Positions 9,971-20,953 are shown, numbered from the stretch's first letter. The stretch is DNA of 64,000 nt from Saccharomyces uvarum (GCA_947243795.1 OX365942.1:372001-436000); one strand, 5' to 3'. The notes: generated from the sequence alone by a model not told the origin. Made by a program: numbers and translations.

Positions 9971-10020
9971 CGGGAAGCCAACCCCGAGGGCCGACAAAAT
10001 TCTAGGCGACTACTATATAA
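9971..10020 (+). promoter_or_regulatory. PUT2 control region: exact Put3 site and TATA box
   Basis: A CGG-N10-CCG element at 9971-9986 (CGGGAAGCCAACCCCG) matches the binding site of the proline-responsive activator Put3, including the GAAGC flank. A TATATAA box follows at 10014-10020, about 120 bases before the PUT2 start. This supports proline induction of PUT2 when better nitrogen is absent. Confidence 0.88.
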
Positions 10021-10111
10021 GGGAGAAGATGCACCTGGCTCTGCGCTCCATTCATATATCTTAGACACATGTGTAACGGTAAGAAAAGATAGTATCTTCT
10101 ATACTACATAA

Positions 10112-11866
<1,755 letters not shown>

Positions 11867-12233
11867 TTAACCCTTGAATCATAGAGTGCCAGAGTATTTT
11901 CTAATCATCTAATATTTGAACCCATGTAAATGTAAAACTATCGCAGATAAGATTTTGATTATTTCATCGGTTTTGTTTAGTTTATTTCCGATATTCATTT
12001 ATGTAAGTAAATAGTTTAAAATATTCATTGAACCGATATCTGAAACTCTATTCAGTAGTCATAAATCACTTATCTACCAGGTTCTTTGCTTCATCATATA
12101 TTTCGTTTTTTTAGCGTAAAGGCCCGACCCGAGCGCTAAATTGCAACTCGTCAAATATACAAAGAGTTCTGGAATTCTGGAGTGTGCTCAAAAGAATACC
12201 AGTACTGTAAAACATATTAACGGTTAGGAGATA
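11867..12233. other. PUT2-RRF1 intergenic region
   Basis: This is an AT-rich spacer of 367 bases holding the PUT2 3' end and the RRF1 promoter. There is a GC island around 12118-12150 (GGCCCGACCCGAGCGC). I see no RNA gene or recognised activator site. Confidence 0.5.
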
Positions 12234-12923
12234 ATGTTTTCAACGACAGCTAGATTGAACGCTAGACCGATTGCCACTTCTTGTTTATTTAACCGTCCAT
12301 TTAGTCAATCTTTCACTATTCTAAAGAAAAAATCTTCTACCCCTACTGAAAAAGTCGAAGAAGATGAAGTTGACGTAAATGAACTTCTGACAAAGGCTGA
12401 AGCTCAATTTAAGAAGACACTAGAAACACAGAAACAGAAATTGAATGAAATGAAACAGGGAAATTTTAATCCCAAAGTATTTGATGGTCTAATGTTCAAA
12501 AACAAAAAATTCACAGATATTGCAACCACTTCCTTGAAGGGTAAGAATGCACTTCTAATAACCGTTTTCGATCCTAAAGACGTGAAAACTGTAGTAAGTG
12601 GGGTTCTTGCCGCCAACTTAAACTTGACTCCCGAAAGAATTCCAAATAATGATCTACAATTAAAAGTTTCATTGCCACCACAAACGACAGAATCGCGATT
12701 AAAAGTAGCTAAAGACTTGAAAAAAGTATTTGAAGATTATAAGCAATCCTCTTTAAAGGAATCAATGGGGACTATTAGAGGTAGTATTCTCAAGGAATTC
12801 AAAACTTTTAAGAAAGATGACTCCGTTAGGAAAGCTGAACGTGATTTGGAAAAACTGCATAAAGACTACGTTAACGAGTTACACAAACAATTCCTACTAG
12901 TGGAAAAAAGTGTTGCAAAATGA
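12234..12923 (+). CDS. RRF1: Rrf1, mitochondrial ribosome recycling factor
   Basis: This is a ribosome-recycling factor that splits post-termination mitochondrial ribosomes together with elongation factor G2. The 229-residue protein begins with a basic presequence (MFSTTARLNARPIATSC) and then a bacterial-RRF-like body: the helical region from about residue 45, GLMFKNKKFTDIATTSLKGKN in domain II near 83-104, and long C-terminal helices rich in Lys/Glu. Length is within a residue of S. cerevisiae (230, from memory). It is convergent with MSC7, the stops being about 110 bases apart. Confidence 0.93.
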   Translation: MFSTTARLNARPIATSCLFNRPFSQSFTILKKKSSTPTEKVEEDEVDVNELLTKAEAQFKKTLETQKQKLNEMKQGNFNPKVFDGLMFKNKKFTDIATTSLKGKNALLITVFDPKDVKTVVSGVLAANLNLTPERIPNNDLQLKVSLPPQTTESRLKVAKDLKKVFEDYKQSSLKESMGTIRGSILKEFKTFKKDDSVRKAERDLEKLHKDYVNELHKQFLLVEKSVAK

Positions 12924-13035
12924 CGAATTTCAAGAAATGTAAAGAATCAAAAATCATAAATCTTGTATATAAAACATTTATTTTATATAATAAATATCAT
13001 CGATAATATTATGTGCGTTTTCCCTTCTGAACCTA

Positions 13036-14970
13036 TTAACTGGCTTCTTTAGCTAGTGAAAGAAGCGACTTTATTCTTTGCCAAGTGGAATTTGTATAAG
13101 CACCCACAATGAAACTCTTCACGAAATTCCATGCCTTAGCATTGTTTCTAATAGGATAGTCCAATGGTTTTGGGATTTGAGTGGAGACAAATGGCAAAGT
13201 ATCGAAACAGATACTTTTAGCATTACATAGACCCAATAGACCCTCTTCACCACCAAATTTACCATAGCCGGAACCATTAATACCACCGAATGGTAGTTGA
13301 CAAACATAGAATGTAGCGAAATCATTAATGGCAACATTACCAGTTTGTAAGCTGTTTGCCACATGGTTGCATTCTTTGATATCTGAACCAAATACAGAGC
13401 CACCTAGACCAAATGGGGCAGAGTTAGCCAATTGGACACAGTGGTCGGTATCTCTAGCTTTCATCATGACCAAAATAGGACCAAACACTTCGTTTTGTGC
13501 GATTTTCATTTCTGATGTGACATCTACTAGAAGAGTTGGTTTGAAATAATGACCTTGTGGATATTTTGGATGTTTAAAACGGGTACCGCCATGAAGCAAA
13601 CGAGCACCTTTTTCGACAGCATCCTTAACCAAAGCTTCCAACTCATCGAATCTGTTATCAGATACCATTGCACCCATATCGACGTTTTCTAAATGGTCGA
13701 TATCTGAGCCTTGACGTAATGGATTTGCTGTCATACGATCGTTCAAGATTTTGACTAAGCCATCGTAGTTTTTTCTACTGACAATGACTCTTTCAATACC
13801 AATACAATTTTGGCCAGATGACTGGAAAGTACCTCTCATGATGATTGAAGATAGGGCGTCCAAGTTCTTGGCTGAATCCAGGACAATAAATGCATCCTTA
13901 CCACCAAGCTCCACGACTACTGGGGTCAATGATTCGGCAGCACATTTTAGAATATAATGGGCAACAGGCTGACTACCAATAAAAGTGATATGCTTGAAAC
14001 CCGGATGAGAAGTGAAATAATTAGCAGAATCATCGTTTTCCCTTGGAGGTAAACAGTAGCACAATTGAACCAAGTTTGGATCTTCATCACATGCTTCCAG
14101 GCACTTCCGAGTCAATTCGACAAAGAATTCAGAAGACCAGACGACCTGTTCTGAACACTTCACCACAATGGCATTTCCAGTGAACAAAGCAGCAATAATG
14201 GGACCTAACAAATTATGGAATGGATAGTTCCATGAAACAATAGAACTGATCACACCCAGTGGCTCATAACGGATTTCAGCACCCTTGTACCACTTCATGA
14301 AGAAGTTAGTTGGGCCTGGACGTCTCGAAGGTTGTAAAGCTCTCTGACCGTGCTTAATAGTCCATTGGATCTTTTCCAGAGTGACTAAGATTTCACCCAT
14401 GGAGGCATCTAGCATTGTCTTCCCCGAGTCCCTACACGCTACCCTTGCGATAAGATCTTGATTGTTTATGATGTAATCGTGCAAAGAGGCCAGAACTCTC
14501 AACCTTCTTGAGAATTCAGAGCGACCCCAAGTAGATTGAGCTTTATTTGCTTTGGAGACCATTCCATCTATATCTTCGGATGTCTTTGATGGGAAAGAAC
14601 CAAGGTATTGACCTGTGGCAGGACAGTGACATTGAATAGAGTTAGGTTCTTCAGGGTTCCATATGTCAGTAGATACGGACCTTTTGCCCTTCCAGTTATT
14701 TTGAGCAGGTTCTGGCGTAGACACGGAGAACTTGACTGGTTTATAGGATGCAGAGCAATTCGATGGAGTGAAGATTATCTTGATAAAAACATAGAGAGTG
14801 AAGATTGAGGCAACCAATGTCGTGATGCCTATAAGTTTTTGATTGTCTTGAATAATCTGAGGTTGAGAGCGCAATAGTGCGTTCTGCTTCTCCAACCATA
14901 AATTGAAGTAAACCTGGACTGTGGAATTCAAGTGATTAATCATGTCTGGATTCAGGTAAACCTTGGACAT
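13036..14970 (-). CDS. MSC7: Msc7, membrane-anchored aldehyde-dehydrogenase-family protein
   Basis: Msc7 is an ER-associated member of the aldehyde dehydrogenase superfamily with no firmly known substrate; S. cerevisiae mutants alter meiotic sister-chromatid recombination. The start at 14970 (MSKVYLNPDMINHL) gives 644 residues, the known length; 26 upstream in-frame codons are not conserved. A hydrophobic segment at residues 47-68 (LIGITTLVASIFTLYVF) should anchor it. The ALDH domain includes SIVSWNYPFHN near 240, ELGGKDAF near 355 and the nucleophile in GQNCIG near 388, so catalytic residues are intact. It is convergent with RRF1. Confidence 0.94.
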   Translation of the reverse strand: MSKVYLNPDMINHLNSTVQVYFNLWLEKQNALLRSQPQIIQDNQKLIGITTLVASIFTLYVFIKIIFTPSNCSASYKPVKFSVSTPEPAQNNWKGKRSVSTDIWNPEEPNSIQCHCPATGQYLGSFPSKTSEDIDGMVSKANKAQSTWGRSEFSRRLRVLASLHDYIINNQDLIARVACRDSGKTMLDASMGEILVTLEKIQWTIKHGQRALQPSRRPGPTNFFMKWYKGAEIRYEPLGVISSIVSWNYPFHNLLGPIIAALFTGNAIVVKCSEQVVWSSEFFVELTRKCLEACDEDPNLVQLCYCLPPRENDDSANYFTSHPGFKHITFIGSQPVAHYILKCAAESLTPVVVELGGKDAFIVLDSAKNLDALSSIIMRGTFQSSGQNCIGIERVIVSRKNYDGLVKILNDRMTANPLRQGSDIDHLENVDMGAMVSDNRFDELEALVKDAVEKGARLLHGGTRFKHPKYPQGHYFKPTLLVDVTSEMKIAQNEVFGPILVMMKARDTDHCVQLANSAPFGLGGSVFGSDIKECNHVANSLQTGNVAINDFATFYVCQLPFGGINGSGYGKFGGEEGLLGLCNAKSICFDTLPFVSTQIPKPLDYPIRNNAKAWNFVKSFIVGAYTNSTWQRIKSLLSLAKEAS

Positions 14971-15311
14971 GATGGGCGAAGGTGAAAAAAGTGTAAAAAC
15001 AGAAGGGAAGCAAAATGTGATACAGTAAAAAGTTCTATTGTCTTGCAAATACTATTATAGTTATATAGAAATTCTCATCGGCGTTAGTGTTCCTCGTTAA
15101 TAAGAATAAGTGGCCTCTCTCTCTCTTTTTTACAGCCGATATACAATAGCATATACTGACTATATGTACTCGTTTAAAAAAGAAAAAAAAAGGCTGGATC
15201 GGGAGACCGAGAGTCGTAAAAGCTGGATGCAATGTCAGTTTATACATTTTTATTCTATTAATATTATATTATAAAAAGATAAATGATAAGAAACTAGAGT
15301 GTAATGCAGGA
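14971..15311. other. MSC7 promoter / VMA10 3' region
   Basis: Both neighbours are on the minus strand, so this 341-base stretch holds the MSC7 promoter and the end of the VMA10 transcript. A/T tracts (15176-15190) and a CT-rich tract (about 15116-15130) are present. No gene is visible. Confidence 0.5.
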
Positions 15312-15810
15312 TTACAAAGCATTGACATGCACTTCAGTAGAAGGTTTGATGACAGTATCGATCAAAATCTTGACGACGACATCCTTCTTCTTTTCGGCAA
15401 TCTTCTTGATTTCAACCAGTTCACCTTGCACACCTTTTTCAGCGTTCTTTTCCAATTCGTCGACACCACCAGCGTTCTTTTGCTCAAACTCCTTCAACTC
15501 CTTATCTTTTTGAATCTTGTATGAGTCAATTTCCTTGGCTGCATCAGACTTGGCTTGCTTCAATTTGTCTTGTCTGTACTTTCTGGCCTTTGATACTATT
15601 TCATGGGCCTCCTTTTCAGCTTGTAGTAGAGTAGCAATTCCGTTTTTTTGCGACTAGAGGTTATACCATATGAGCAACAATGAAAAACTTATACCTTGCA
15701 ACCAGGTACCAGTTCAACAAGTGAGCACATTGAAAAAATTAGTTTTCATGTTAGTAAGATTGCTTGCTTGGGGAGAGACGATCGACACGCAGTATCGTAG
15801 CACATACCAT
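15312..15810 (-). CDS. VMA10: Vma10, V-ATPase V1 subunit G (spliced; exons 15808-15810 and 15312-15653)
   Basis: This is subunit G of the peripheral stalk of the vacuolar proton pump. It is encoded by two exons on the minus strand. Exon 1 is the ATG alone (15810-15808), followed at once by the splice donor GTATGT (15807-15802). The branch point TACTAAC is at 15756-15750 and the first YAG acceptor ends at 15654, giving a 154-base intron. Exon 2 continues SQKNGIATLLQAEKEA and ends TEVHVNAL, for 114 residues in all, the known length. The protein is a single long charged helix, as expected for subunit G. VMA22, needed to assemble the same pump, is also in this window. Confidence 0.95.
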
Positions 15811-15910
15811 TCTGTTTGTATATCTGTGCACACCTGAAGCTTTTGTAGAAGAAAGGCGTATTGTTTAAGGTGTAGTTAGTTTGATTATCTATCACGCTCC
15901 CTTTTAGAGA

Positions 15911-16005
15911 TGAAATTTTTGATACCGACGGCAGGGTAATGGCGGTGAAAAAAAAATTTATGACAATAGTAGCATATGAGGAAAGCACATGCGATGCGAT
16001 GAGAT
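15911..16005 (+). promoter_or_regulatory. RRPE-like and PAC elements before BCD1
   Basis: An exact PAC box GCGATGAGAT lies at 15996-16005, with RRPE-like A/T cores at 15911-15922 (TGAAATTTTTGA) and 15946-15960. This pair marks promoters of the yeast ribosome-biogenesis regulon, bound by Dot6/Tod6 and Stb3. The location 40-135 bases before BCD1 fits its role in snoRNP assembly. Confidence 0.75.
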
Positions 16006-16045
16006 GGGGATGCGATGAAAAGGGCAGGTGCAGCAAAGTGTAGCA

Positions 16046-17176
16046 ATGGTGTTGTGTGGCGTGTGTGGTATTAATGAGTTCAAGTACAAGTGTCCTCGGT
16101 GTTTGGCGCAAACATGTTCCCTGGAGTGTTCCAAGCAACATAAGGCGAGGGACGATTGTTCTGGGCAAACACACGATCCGAAGGATTACATATCGAGTGA
16201 AGCGTTAAAACATGCAGATGATGAGAAACACGAACGGAACGCTTACGTGCAGAGAGACTACAACTACCTGACGCAGTTGAAGCGGATGGTACAGATACAG
16301 AAGATGGACGCTAGGGTGAAGAACAAGCGAGTGCTGGGGCCCGCGGGCCACAGTGCCAGCTTGAAAAGGAGAAGATACGGCACGGAAGAGGATGACCATG
16401 GTGACATGGAGTGCCAGAGGATAATCAGGAGGGGGGTGAACTGTCTGATGTTGCCCAAGGGGATGCAGCGGTCGTCACAAAACAGAAGCAAGTGGGATAA
16501 GACAATGGACCTGTTCGTATGGAGCATAGAGTGGATTCTGTGTCCTATGCAAGCGCAGGGGGAAGACAAGCAGGTTTTCAAGCATATCAGTCATCGGATC
16601 AAAGAAACCGACTTTTTGGTCCAGGGCATGGGCAAGAACGTTTTCCAAAAATGTTGTGAGTTCTACCACTTTGCTGGAACAAGCGGTCCGGAAGAGGGTG
16701 AAGATGGTTCAGAGACCAAGGAGGAACGAACAGAGATCCTGCAAAAGAGCGGGCTCAAATTCTACACGAAATGGTTCCCGTACAACACTACGCATATAAC
16801 AGATTCCAAGAAGCTGGTGGAATTGCCGATCCACGAGAAATGCATTGGAGAGCTATTCAGAAACATGACGGTGATCGAGTTCCCCACGATATTCATTGCG
16901 ATGACCGAAGACGACTTGCCAGAGGGCTACGAGGTGGTGCACGAGGAAACGCACAGGGCAGAAGACGACAAGCATGCGAACCCATTGAACAAGTTTGTCG
17001 ACGATGTGAGGGAAACGGGGAACGCTGCAAAGGACACCCAGCCGGCAGAGGAGCCCGTGCAGAAGGAAGGCCCAGACGACGTCAAGGGTGAGCGTGACAG
17101 CGATAGCGACAGCGACAGCGACAGCGACAGCGACGATTACAATCCTGGCTTATCTATGGATTTCCTCACTGCATAA
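16046..17176 (+). CDS. BCD1: Bcd1, zinc-HIT box C/D snoRNP assembly factor
   Basis: Bcd1 is an essential nuclear protein that stabilises box C/D snoRNAs during snoRNP assembly. The ATG at 16046 (MVLCGVCGINEFKYKCPRC) is the only sensible start; the frame upstream has no further ATG. Residues 1-45 form the zinc-HIT finger with CGVC, CPRC and CSLEC pairs. The 376-residue protein ends with an acidic Asp-Ser repeat and DYNPGLSMDFLTA. S. cerevisiae Bcd1 is about 366 residues, and part of the difference is the longer DS tract coded by a hexanucleotide repeat. The gene is convergent with SRB2, the stop codons being 60 bases apart. Confidence 0.94.
   Translation: MVLCGVCGINEFKYKCPRCLAQTCSLECSKQHKARDDCSGQTHDPKDYISSEALKHADDEKHERNAYVQRDYNYLTQLKRMVQIQKMDARVKNKRVLGPAGHSASLKRRRYGTEEDDHGDMECQRIIRRGVNCLMLPKGMQRSSQNRSKWDKTMDLFVWSIEWILCPMQAQGEDKQVFKHISHRIKETDFLVQGMGKNVFQKCCEFYHFAGTSGPEEGEDGSETKEERTEILQKSGLKFYTKWFPYNTTHITDSKKLVELPIHEKCIGELFRNMTVIEFPTIFIAMTEDDLPEGYEVVHEETHRAEDDKHANPLNKFVDDVRETGNAAKDTQPAEEPVQKEGPDDVKGERDSDSDSDSDSDSDDYNPGLSMDFLTA
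17096..17137 (+). repeat. In-frame hexanucleotide GAC-AGC repeat in BCD1
   Basis: Six GAC-AGC/GAT-AGC units followed by GAC-GAT code for an Asp-Ser run near the Bcd1 C-terminus. Tandem, in-frame and probably length-variable. Confidence 0.85.
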
Positions 17177-17236
17177 ACAAGTACATAGAAGTAGAGACGT
17201 TATTTTCTTACGTATAAAAAAGATAGTATACAAAAC

Positions 17237-17978
17237 TCAGAATTCCAGGGCACGAACGTACTGGTATGCCAGATCACATATGTAGTTGTCCGAGTCCGGC
17301 GTCAGGGAGTCCGAAGAGGTCTTGAAGTCCTTGACGTGGATCTCAGAGAGGTGGGCCTCGATGTCTGAGATCTTGGCCTCGAAGTCGGCGGTCTCGTCTG
17401 GTGCGTTCGCCTGCAGTTCTATGAGCAGGCCTTTAAACCCCGTAGAGGAGAAGAGGTTGACCAAGCGAACGGTGAGCCCGTCCATGAGCAACGTCTCGCC
17501 GGCGTCGCCCTTGATGAGCTGGCGCTGCAGCCAGATGTTGGAGAGCTTTGAGGACAGGATCGAGTCGATGGACTCAGGAACGCCCGTGGATGAGCCGTTG
17601 AACACCAGCGCTGGAGGGATGTCCGCGGCGGCAGCCGTGGTGACCATGGCGGACTTGTCCTTGATGAGCACGGTCTGCCGGGCGTGGTGGTGGAACGTTA
17701 TCGAGTACATGAGCTTGGAGATGTGGGCGGGCAGGTTCTTGATGGAGCACCGGTACGTCCGGAAGTCGATCGACCACGGCTCCTGCACGGACAGAATGCT
17801 GTTCGAGAGAGCATCCTTCAGTTCCGTTAGTGTGGCGGGAGTGGCTCTTTCAACAAATATAACGCTGCAAGCATATAAAGAGAGAAAAAAAAGTAGATGT
17901 TAGCAAGGAGTGGTCCAATTGACGAGATGGCGGGGGAGGATAGGATGCTCGGGGCTCTACATACGCTGATTTTGCCAT
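17237..17978 (-). CDS. SRB2: Srb2/Med20, Mediator head subunit (spliced; exons 17965-17978 and 17237-17864)
   Basis: This is the Med20 subunit of the Mediator head module, which pairs with Med18 and supports RNA polymerase II initiation. Exon 1 is 14 bases (coding MAKSA with a split Ala codon), the donor is GTATGT at 17964-17959, the acceptor GCAG ends at 17865, and the intron is 100 bases. The branch site reads TGCTAAC at 17905-17899 rather than TACTAAC. Exon 2 continues VIFVERATPATLTELKD. The product is 213 residues against about 210 in S. cerevisiae. Exon 2 alone, read from an internal Met, would lose about 30 N-terminal residues, so the spliced model is needed. MED6, another head subunit, is at 41 kb. 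Confidence 0.94.
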
Positions 17979-18688
17979 GGTGGGTTGCTGCTGCGGTAGG
18001 CGGCGAGGTGAGATTGCTTCTGTCTGCAAAATTTCACTTTAAACACCACACCGCGTACTGTGCATAGAAGCACGTAAAAGCACAAGACTACCACGACGAC
18101 ACCACGCAGGGGCAGCGCAGCGCCCCCTCGCGCCTACCCACACGTAAACCTATCAATATATCTATATATCTACCTGGGGACGCCTGCAGATGTTGCTGGC
18201 CACCCCAGCCCCTGCGCGTACGAGCCAGACCCTTGTTCTCACCAGGCCACGCACACAACTTCCACAAAAGGACAGGACACTCCCCCAACACAACCGAGAC
18301 CGCATGACTGAACGACCACAGCCTGGCACAACCCCAGAGCAGCGCAAAGCAGCGTAAAGCAGCGCAAGCTGTGACTGCAAAGCTCTACCCTACAGTGCAC
18401 AGCTCTGGCGTCACGTCCCACGGCGCGTCACGTGCGTGCTCGTTTAGCGACCATCTCCTATTGTTCTCCAGCCGGTTTTTTATCATTTTGCTTTTTTTCG
18501 GGCTGCCTTCGTTCTTCGAGAACAAACGCACCTGCAAAGCTCAGCGCGAGGTTATATATATATATGATAGTATAATATAGTTTACCGTGCAGGGTACACT
18601 TTGCGCCTGGTGGAGGTGGTGTTGCCTGGTGGAGATTGCTACGCTACACACTGACCGCGCATCAAAGTGATCTACTGCTGCATAAATC
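17979..18688. promoter_or_regulatory. Divergent SRB2/NCP1 promoter with E-box and sterol-type element
   Basis: This 710-base divergent region is GC-rich near SRB2. It has a CACGTG E-box at 18429-18434 (Cbf1/Pho4 type) and, six bases on, TCGTTTAG at 18440-18447, the site family bound by Upc2/Ecm22 in sterol and anaerobic genes. A TATATATATATA stretch at about 18553-18565 lies 125 bases before NCP1. Three near-identical 10-base units (AAGCAGCGYA) sit at 18338-18369. No gene is recognisable although several overlapping short minus-strand frames exist. Confidence 0.7.
18338..18369 (+). repeat. Three tandem 10-base units, AAGCAGCGYA
   Basis: Three direct copies of AGCAGCGCAA/AGCAGCGTAA occur head to tail in the SRB2/NCP1 intergenic region. 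Their function, if any, is unknown. Confidence 0.8.
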
Positions 18689-20764
18689 ATGCCATTTGGA
18701 ATAGATAACACTGATTTCACTGTCCTGGCGGGACTCGTGCTCGCCGTGCTGCTGTACGCAAAGAGAAACTCCATCAAGGAGCTGCTGATGGCCGATGACG
18801 GCGCCATCACCGCCGTCAGCTCGGGCAACAGAGACATCGCCCAAGTGGTCACTGAGAACAATAAGAATTACCTGGTGCTGTATGCGTCGCAGACCGGGAC
18901 AGCTGAAGATTATGCCAAGAAGTTTTCCAAGGAGCTGGTGGCCAAGTTCAACCTCAACGTCATGTGCGCGGACGTCGAGAACTACGACTTTGAGTCGCTG
19001 AATGACGTGCCCGTCATTGTGTCCATCTTTATGTCTACGTACGGTGAAGGTGACTTCCCCGACGGGGCCGTCCACTTTGAGGACTTCATCTGCAATGCGG
19101 ATGAAGGTGCTCTGTCGAAGCTGAAGTACAACATGTTCGGTCTGGGCAACTCCACGTACGAGTTTTTCAACGGTGCCGCCAAGAAGGCTGAAAAGCATCT
19201 TTCTGGTGCCGGCGCCACCAGGCTGGGCAAGCTTGGTGAAGCTGACGACGGTGCCGGGACCACCGACGAGGACTACATGGCTTGGAAGGACTCCATCCTA
19301 GAGCTCTTGAAGGACAACCTGCATCTAGACGAACAGGAGGCCAAGTTCACGTCGCAGTTCCAGTACTCCGTCCTGGACGAAGTTTCCGATTCCGTGGCGC
19401 TTGGTGAACCATCTTCGCACTATTTGCCCTCGCATGAGTTGAACCGCAACGCTGACGGGATCCAGCTGGGTCCCTTCGACTTGTCTCAACCTTTCATCGC
19501 CCCCATCGTCAAATCTCACGAATTGTTCGCTTCCAAAGACCGTAACTGCATCCACTCCGAGTTTGACTTATCCGGCTCCAACATCAAGTACTCCACCGGT
19601 GACCATCTTGCCATTTGGCCCTCCAACCCATTGGAAAAGGTCCAGCAATTCTTATCCATCTTCAACTTGGACTCGAAGACCATATTTGATTTGAAACCCT
19701 TAGACCCCACCGTGAAAGTGCCCTTCCCCACCCCAACCACCGTTGGCGCTGCCATCGAACACTATTTGCAAATCACTGGCCCCGTGTCCAGACAGTTGTT
19801 CTCGTCTTTGATACAGTTCGCCCCCAACGCCGACATCAAGGACAAATTGACCCTGCTGTCAAAGGACAAGGACCAATTTGCCGTCGAGATCACTTCCAAG
19901 TATTTCAACATTGCCGACGCATTGCATTATTTATCCGACGGCATCAAGTGGGACACTGTCCCCGTGCAGTTCTTGATCGAGTCCATTCCTCACATGACTC
20001 CTCGTTACTACTCCATTTCTTCCTCTTCCCTATCTGAAAAGCAAACCGTTCATGTCACCTCCATCGTGGAAAACTTCCCCAACCCGGAATTGCCCAACGC
20101 TGCCCCCGTTGTTGGTGTCACCACAAATTTGTTAAGAAACATTGAATTGGCTCAAAACAACGTCAACATCAAAGACACCAACTTGCCCGTTCATTACGAT
20201 CTAAATGGCCCACGTAACCTTTTCGCCAATTACAAATTGCCCGTTCACGTTCGTCGTTCCACTTTCAGACTGCCTTCTAACCCCTCCACCCCAGTAATCA
20301 TGATCGGACCAGGTACCGGTGTCGCTCCCTTCCGTGGGTTCATTAGAGAACGTGTCGCATTCATGGAATCACAAAAGAAGGGCGGCAACAACGTCTCCTT
20401 GGGTAAGCATTTACTATTCTACGGGTCCCGTGATACCGATGACTTCCTGTACCAGGACGAATGGCCAGAATACGCCAAGAAATTGGACGGCTCATTCGAA
20501 ATGGTGGTGGCTCACTCCAGATTACCAAACTCCAAAAAAGTTTATGTCCAGGATAAATTGAAGGATTACGAAAACCAAGTTTTCGAAATGATCAACAATG
20601 GTGCCTTCATCTACGTTTGTGGTGATGCCAAAGGTATGGCCAAGGGTGTGTTGAATGCCCTGATCGGAATCTTGTCCCGTGGTAAATCCATTTCCAGCGA
20701 AGACGCTGCGGAATTGATTAAGATGCTCAAGACTTCGGGTAAATACCAAGAAGATGTTTGGTAA
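18689..20764 (+). CDS. NCP1: Ncp1, NADPH-cytochrome P450 reductase
   Basis: Ncp1 delivers electrons from NADPH to P450s such as Erg11 (lanosterol demethylase) and to squalene epoxidase at the ER. The 691-residue protein, the same length as in S. cerevisiae, has an N-terminal membrane anchor (residues about 9-27), a flavodoxin FMN domain (ASQTGTAEDYA near 67; STYGEGDFPD near 113), the FAD domain (RYYSISSSS near 435) and the NADPH domain (GPGTGVAPFRGF near 537; YVCGDAKGMA near 645), ending in the conserved DVW. Codon choice changes part-way: CTG/GTG-rich in the first 700 bases, TTG- and C-ending optimal codons after. The sterol-type element upstream agrees with its pathway, shared with ERG7 at the window end. 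Confidence 0.97.
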   Translation: MPFGIDNTDFTVLAGLVLAVLLYAKRNSIKELLMADDGAITAVSSGNRDIAQVVTENNKNYLVLYASQTGTAEDYAKKFSKELVAKFNLNVMCADVENYDFESLNDVPVIVSIFMSTYGEGDFPDGAVHFEDFICNADEGALSKLKYNMFGLGNSTYEFFNGAAKKAEKHLSGAGATRLGKLGEADDGAGTTDEDYMAWKDSILELLKDNLHLDEQEAKFTSQFQYSVLDEVSDSVALGEPSSHYLPSHELNRNADGIQLGPFDLSQPFIAPIVKSHELFASKDRNCIHSEFDLSGSNIKYSTGDHLAIWPSNPLEKVQQFLSIFNLDSKTIFDLKPLDPTVKVPFPTPTTVGAAIEHYLQITGPVSRQLFSSLIQFAPNADIKDKLTLLSKDKDQFAVEITSKYFNIADALHYLSDGIKWDTVPVQFLIESIPHMTPRYYSISSSSLSEKQTVHVTSIVENFPNPELPNAAPVVGVTTNLLRNIELAQNNVNIKDTNLPVHYDLNGPRNLFANYKLPVHVRRSTFRLPSNPSTPVIMIGPGTGVAPFRGFIRERVAFMESQKKGGNNVSLGKHLLFYGSRDTDDFLYQDEWPEYAKKLDGSFEMVVAHSRLPNSKKVYVQDKLKDYENQVFEMINNGAFIYVCGDAKGMAKGVLNALIGILSRGKSISSEDAAELIKMLKTSGKYQEDVW

Positions 20765-20953
20765 TCCCTTCCCTCATCATATTTGCGGCGCTGTTGGTTC
20801 GACCACGTCCAAATAAAGATCTGTATCAAAGAAAAAAATCAATTTGGAAAACCAAAAAAAATTTATATACTCACATAGTAAAAAATCATATGCAATCTAG
20901 TTTTTGCTTATTATATGTATATGTATACGCGTGTATCGCGGGTTCTTTTGCCC

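Noticed and set aside
17237-17788. Unspliced SRB2 model of 183 residues
   Set aside because: Splice donor, branch site and acceptor restore the conserved N-terminus MAKSAVIFVERATP.
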